From the NCBI GenBank assembly GCA_031550325.1, contig JAVBOR010000024.1, positions 35,367-99,366 on the forward strand: 64,000 nt of DNA, in the 5' to 3' direction. Shown piece after piece: positions 60,810 through 64,000 of this stretch. The notes under the pieces are model-generated. The model was given only the letters and a program-made list of their open reading frames with translations, had not been told where the DNA came from and ran no database searches. Position 1 is the first letter of the stretch, and each line of letters starts with the position of its first letter. Source of the stretch: JAVBTT01 sp031550325. GTDB taxonomy: Bacteria > Bacillota > Clostridia > Oscillospirales > UBA929. The translations under genes and the position numbers were made by a program.

Positions 60810-62041
60810 GAGCGGTCAAGCTTATTCCCTGGGAACGCATCAGCCGGGTGGGGTACATCCCGGCAACTCTGGAGAGCATCACCTCGGCGAAACAGCGCAG
60901 CGGCGCGGATATTGTGTTGAACGCCAATCTCTTTGACATGGACGGAGGGCCCGTCTGGGGCGTCATGGCGGCGGGAAAATGGCTGACGGAAAGTATGGGC
61001 GGCGCAGGACTGCACTTCAAGGGCGGGAGCGCTATTGAGCGCGCGGTCGGCTCGGCGGTGAGCGGCGGGGACTTCCTCGCCGGTTATCCTGAACTCGTTG
61101 CAGACGGCAGAGCGTTGCTGACGGCGAGCGATCCCGCGTTTACGTCGGCCCGCGGAAGAACCGGTGTGGGTCTGCGGGAAGATGGGCTTGTACTCTACGT
61201 GTGCAGCGACGGAACCGACGCGGTGACCACCAAAGAGCTTGCCGCGCGCATGGTAGGGCTGGGCTGCCGGACCGCCATGCAGTATGACAGCGGCAGCAGC
61301 AGCCAGCTTCTTTCGCCCGACGAGCAGATTACGACGGGACGCAAATGCTCGGGGTATATTGGCGTGTGGCTGGACGCCTCGTCAAAAAGGCGGCTGTTTT
61401 CCAAGGAGTATCACGGAAAGAACAAGCTGTCCGGGCACTTTACAGTGGCGGAGTTTGCCTGCAAGGACGGCGCGGACGCTGTGGCGCTTGACGGCAGGCT
61501 GCCCGGAATCCTGGAGGAGATCCGCGCGGCGTGCGGAAACAGGCCAGTGACCGTCAACTCAGGGTACCGCACGGCCTTGCATAACAAAGCGGTGGGCGGC
61601 GCGGCGGCGTCGCAGCATCTGACGGGAAGCGCCGCAGACATCACGATCAGGGGCGTGGCGACCATTGAGATGTGTAAAGCTGCCGAGAAGGCGCTGACGG
61701 CGTGCGGCGTGGGGGGCGGCATCGGCCTGTATACCGGGCAGAGCTTTGTCCATGTGGATGTGCGGGCCGTGCGCACGCGCTGGCAGCAGGACAAGGCCGG
61801 ACAGAGCGCGTACAGCGTGCCGGGCTGGGCAGAGCAGAGCGCCGCCCGTCCGACGCTCAGGCGGGGCGACAAGGGAGACGCCGTCAAAGAGCTGCAAAGG
61901 GCGCTGGCCCGGCGGGGAGCGAACATCACGTCCGACGGTGCGTTCGGCACTAAGACCGAGGCTGCCGTACGGGCCTTTCAGAGGCAGATGGGTCTTGCCA
62001 TAGACGGCATTGTCGGGGCCAAAACCTGGGCCTGTCTATAG
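60806..62041 (+). CDS. Phosphodiester glycosidase-like / M15 peptidase / peptidoglycan-binding phage protein
   Basis: 411 residues, three domains. Residues ~1-190 resemble phosphodiester glycosidase (NAGPA, PF09992-like): VLNANLFDMDGGPVWGVMAA, SARGRTGVGLREDGLVLYVC and AMQYDSGSSSQLLSPDEQIT. Residues ~200-335 form an M15-type zinc peptidase: SGHFTVAEFACKDG, VTVNSGYRTALHNKAVGG, SQHLTGSAADI (His-Asp ligands) and SFVHVDV (last His). The end (TLRRGDKGDAVKELQRAL then DGAFGTKTEAAVRAFQRQMG) is a PG_binding_1 domain. This is a plausible endolysin or tail-tip enzyme cutting wall polymer and stem peptide. ATG overlaps the preceding stop. Confidence 0.85.
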   Translation: MRAVKLIPWERISRVGYIPATLESITSAKQRSGADIVLNANLFDMDGGPVWGVMAAGKWLTESMGGAGLHFKGGSAIERAVGSAVSGGDFLAGYPELVADGRALLTASDPAFTSARGRTGVGLREDGLVLYVCSDGTDAVTTKELAARMVGLGCRTAMQYDSGSSSQLLSPDEQITTGRKCSGYIGVWLDASSKRRLFSKEYHGKNKLSGHFTVAEFACKDGADAVALDGRLPGILEEIRAACGNRPVTVNSGYRTALHNKAVGGAAASQHLTGSAADITIRGVATIEMCKAAEKALTACGVGGGIGLYTGQSFVHVDVRAVRTRWQQDKAGQSAYSVPGWAEQSAARPTLRRGDKGDAVKELQRALARRGANITSDGAFGTKTEAAVRAFQRQMGLAIDGIVGAKTWACL

Positions 62042-62094
62042 GAGTTCTATCCGCTGCGGAAAGAGACAAGGCGGCAAGGGAGGGGGACGCTGCG

Positions 62095-62268
62095 GTGCAG
62101 ATTGAAATAGGCGTGTTTTGCGCGGCCATTGGTTGTCTGGTGGGCTTGGGCGGATGGCTGGCCGGACGGGAAAAATCGATTCGGGAGACGGCAAAGTGGC
62201 AGGGAAGCATTGACGAAAAGCTCAAGGGCATTTTAGACCGATTGGACAAAATTGAACGAAAAAACTAA
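62095..62268 (+). CDS. Small membrane protein, holin-accessory (XhlA-like) candidate
   Basis: 57 residues, GTG 62095 behind GGGAGGGGG. A hydrophobic helix IEIGVFCAAIGCLVGLGGWL is followed by a charged coiled-coil tail (GSIDEKLKGILDRLDKIERK). This one-helix plus coiled-coil layout, here with the membrane segment N-terminal, recalls holin-associated proteins encoded next to lysins. Its position after the lysin-like gene fits. A GTGGGC-CTTTGC-GCCCAC hairpin (62282-62299) follows an A-rich end and could act as a terminator or attenuator. Confidence 0.65.
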   Translation: MQIEIGVFCAAIGCLVGLGGWLAGREKSIRETAKWQGSIDEKLKGILDRLDKIERKN

Positions 62269-62351
62269 AAAAACTTTGCGGGTGGGCCTTTGCGCCCACA
62301 GGGCGCGCAGACTCTCCCGCAAGGGACTGAGATAAACGGAGGATGATGACT

Positions 62352-63254
62352 TTGGCTGACAACCAAAAACTGGGGGATCTTTACGCGGGCATTTCGGACG
62401 AGGACCGCGAACTTCTGGAACAATACGGACAAATTTGGAAATCGGCGTATTCCGCCGGCAATCAGTCGGAAATGAACGCCGCGCACACCGCCGCGGAGGC
62501 GGTTCGCGCGAAATACGGGTACTCTGGTGGGGCAGACGGCGCGAAGTACAACCAGCTCGACCAGGGTGACAACGGCTATCGGCAGTTTGACGACTTTTAT
62601 TCCGGCAATGGCTACGGCCAAGTGGGCAGCGCACTGAAAAATGAACTCGACGCGTATACTCAGCAGACCGTGGACGGCTACGGCGCGCTGAAGAGAACGG
62701 TGAACAACGACGCGGACAAGCTTGCGCGGGAAGCGTACATATCCTATATGCAAGCCAAAAACAGCCTGCCGCAGCAGCTGACGGCCGCAGGGTACACGGG
62801 AGGCATGGCCGACAGCTTTAAAGTCGGCCTGGACAGCACACTGCAAAACAATCAAAAGGACATCGCCGTCAACCGCGCCAACGCCATTTATGAGCTGGAT
62901 CAGTCCATCCGGCAGGCGATCAGCGCCGGAAACATGGAAACGGCGAGGCAGCAGGCGCAGCTGATGCAGTCGGCGATCTCCGACTGGAACAGCTATACCG
63001 CCGCGCAGGAGGACAGAAAGTTCAACAGCCAAATGAACAGCTATAACATTGGCAATCAAAACATACAAAACGCTCTGAAACGTGACCTTGAACGCGAAGA
63101 CCTGACCTATAACCGGCAGCTTGAGGCCGCCGCCACGGCGTACCAGAGGCAGATGGCCGAGTATGAAAGGCGCTACAAGGAGGCGGTTACGGCGGCGAGC
63201 TACGGAAACTACAAGCTGCTGGAAGCCCTGCTGAACGTCAAGCTCAATCCGTAA
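62352..63254 (+). CDS. Coiled-coil phage virion protein, possible ejection protein
   Basis: 300 residues, almost all helix, with heptad-like Gln/Ala/Glu-rich stretches (LTAAGYTGGMADSFKVGLDS, AISAGNMETARQQAQLMQSA, YQRQMAEYERRYKEAVTAAS). No catalytic motif seen. In short-tailed phages such proteins near the lysis genes are often internal virion/ejection proteins; that is inference here. TTG 62352 (then ADNQKLGDLY) is preferred, 8 nt behind GGAGG, over ATG 62343/62346 which overlap the ribosome site. A 212-bp gap follows with no supported gene. Confidence 0.55.
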   Translation: MADNQKLGDLYAGISDEDRELLEQYGQIWKSAYSAGNQSEMNAAHTAAEAVRAKYGYSGGADGAKYNQLDQGDNGYRQFDDFYSGNGYGQVGSALKNELDAYTQQTVDGYGALKRTVNNDADKLAREAYISYMQAKNSLPQQLTAAGYTGGMADSFKVGLDSTLQNNQKDIAVNRANAIYELDQSIRQAISAGNMETARQQAQLMQSAISDWNSYTAAQEDRKFNSQMNSYNIGNQNIQNALKRDLEREDLTYNRQLEAAATAYQRQMAEYERRYKEAVTAASYGNYKLLEALLNVKLNP

Positions 63255-63466
63255 AGGACGCGGATGTGGAGCCCCGGCCCAGAGCAAAAATTGACTTATT
63301 ATAGCTTAAGTTCTCCGGTCCCTTTGCATCATGCTGCGCGGAGCTCCCATGCAAGGCACAAAGCGTTGCGGCGGTCGCGCCGCTTGCCTGAGGTCAAAAA
63401 ACCCCGACTCCTTTCCAGCAACCATGATTCAATTTGCTCTAAAGCCAAGAGAAAGGACTGAAAGCT

Positions 63467-64000
63467 TTGCCGAACAACACAAAAAAGCGCATGGTTACGA
63501 ACCCCGCGCACATGGCGCCGCAGGACGCCGTGATGCCCGTGTACGCGCCGGTGCCGCAGAAAACAGTGATGCTGCCGCGCGCCAGCGACATCTTAACCCA
63601 GCCCGGCATGTCGCCTGGCGAGCTGTACACCAGAGCGTACGGGCCGAGCGACGTGTACACAGCGCCGGCCGCGAGACAGGCGGCGATCACAAATCCCGCG
63701 CACATGGCGCCGCAGGACGCCGTGATGCCCGTGTACGCGCCGATACAGCAGGCTGTGACGCCGCCGGGCCCCGCGTTTAACGCCAAAGGAGGGCGGAGGG
63801 GGCAAACGGCGGAGCTTAACATCAGCTTGCCCGAAAAAGTTGAGGCGGCGCTTGCCAAAAACTGGCACAAACGGTATACTGAAATAGAGAGGCTGTCTTC
63901 AGAGGACCATGGCAGCGCAAGCAAGGCCGAGGAGCCGCAACTGTATTTTAGCCCGGGGCCGCTGGAGGACAACTTTGTCTGGCAGGAACCGAGTGAGTGG
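63467..64000 (+). CDS. Phage protein with an 18-residue internal duplication, partial
   Basis: Frame open from TTG 63467 (ribosome site AGAAAGGA) to the window end, 178 codons. The first ~110 residues are Ala/Pro-rich and contain an exact duplication of TNPAHMAPQDAVMPVYAP, at residues ~10-27 and ~76-93. The spacer between them has KTVMLPRASDILTQPGMSPG. Later residues are more ordered (ELNISLPEKVEAALAKNWHK, DNFVWQEPSEW). No family recognised; position suggests a virion or packaging-associated protein. The 3' end is beyond the window. Confidence 0.6.
   Translation, partial: MPNNTKKRMVTNPAHMAPQDAVMPVYAPVPQKTVMLPRASDILTQPGMSPGELYTRAYGPSDVYTAPAARQAAITNPAHMAPQDAVMPVYAPIQQAVTPPGPAFNAKGGRRGQTAELNISLPEKVEAALAKNWHKRYTEIERLSSEDHGSASKAEEPQLYFSPGPLEDNFVWQEPSEW

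Overview
The window reads as chromosome of a spore-forming, anaerobic, GC-rich Firmicute (class Clostridia, genus not identifiable from sequence alone). The evidence is sporulation genes (yunB, a cotJ locus), clean sigma-A type promoters with 17-18 bp spacers, AAGGAGG-type ribosome binding sites with frequent GTG and TTG starts, GatCAB, an [FeFe]-hydrogenase-like sensor, S-layer homology domains and many lipoproteins with Ser/Pro/Thr linkers.

Layout. 1-6 kb: tail of an EAL protein, a GH18-SLH surface protein, a deacetylase-like lipoprotein, a CapA-like lipoprotein and class II aldolase. 6-12 kb: yunB, then ligA-gatC-gatA-gatB with ATGA-type overlaps. 12-16.4 kb (minus strand): a soluble [FeFe]-hydrogenase-like/chemoreceptor fusion, a PotD-like lipoprotein and an RluA-family synthase. 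16.5-23.2 kb: DUF177-rpmF behind a near-perfect promoter, an acyltransferase, DUF512, der, plsY, trmL and a sporulation-type deacetylase. 23.2-32.1 kb: a zinc-ribbon/CFI-box protein, a decayed or recoded region, then minus-strand GH3, two GNAT genes and a 1310-residue GGDEF-EAL protein. 32.5-37.8 kb: hydrolase, membrane-anchored Mur ligase, ddl and an M3 peptidase in overlapping order. 38-46 kb: a secreted metallo-beta-lactamase-fold protein, birA, a DUF3048 lipoprotein, an unknown gene and a chemoreceptor. 46.3-47.4 kb (minus): cotJC and a CotJA-CotJB fusion.

47.9-64 kb is a phage virion cassette, all on the plus strand: portal, zinc-ribbon protein, scaffold, decoration protein, major capsid, connector, nozzle-like tail protein, tail fibres, a receptor-binding-type protein with a metallophosphoesterase domain, a three-domain lysin-like protein, a small membrane protein and a coiled-coil virion protein. 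It continues past the window. The order resembles short-tailed phages. No terminase, integrase or replication gene is visible.

The most unusual signal is a family of palindrome-rich intergenic elements present at about ten places between 0.1 and 46.3 kb and not seen in the phage cassette. Copies share loops and linker sequences (GGATTCACTCCG-like loops, a CCTGCCG-CGTCAGG hairpin, TGTCAAAGAAC-GTTCTTTGACA hairpins), but the stem arms differ between copies while staying complementary within each copy. They usually lie just behind stop codons; one forms the 3' end of gatB and one is inverted.
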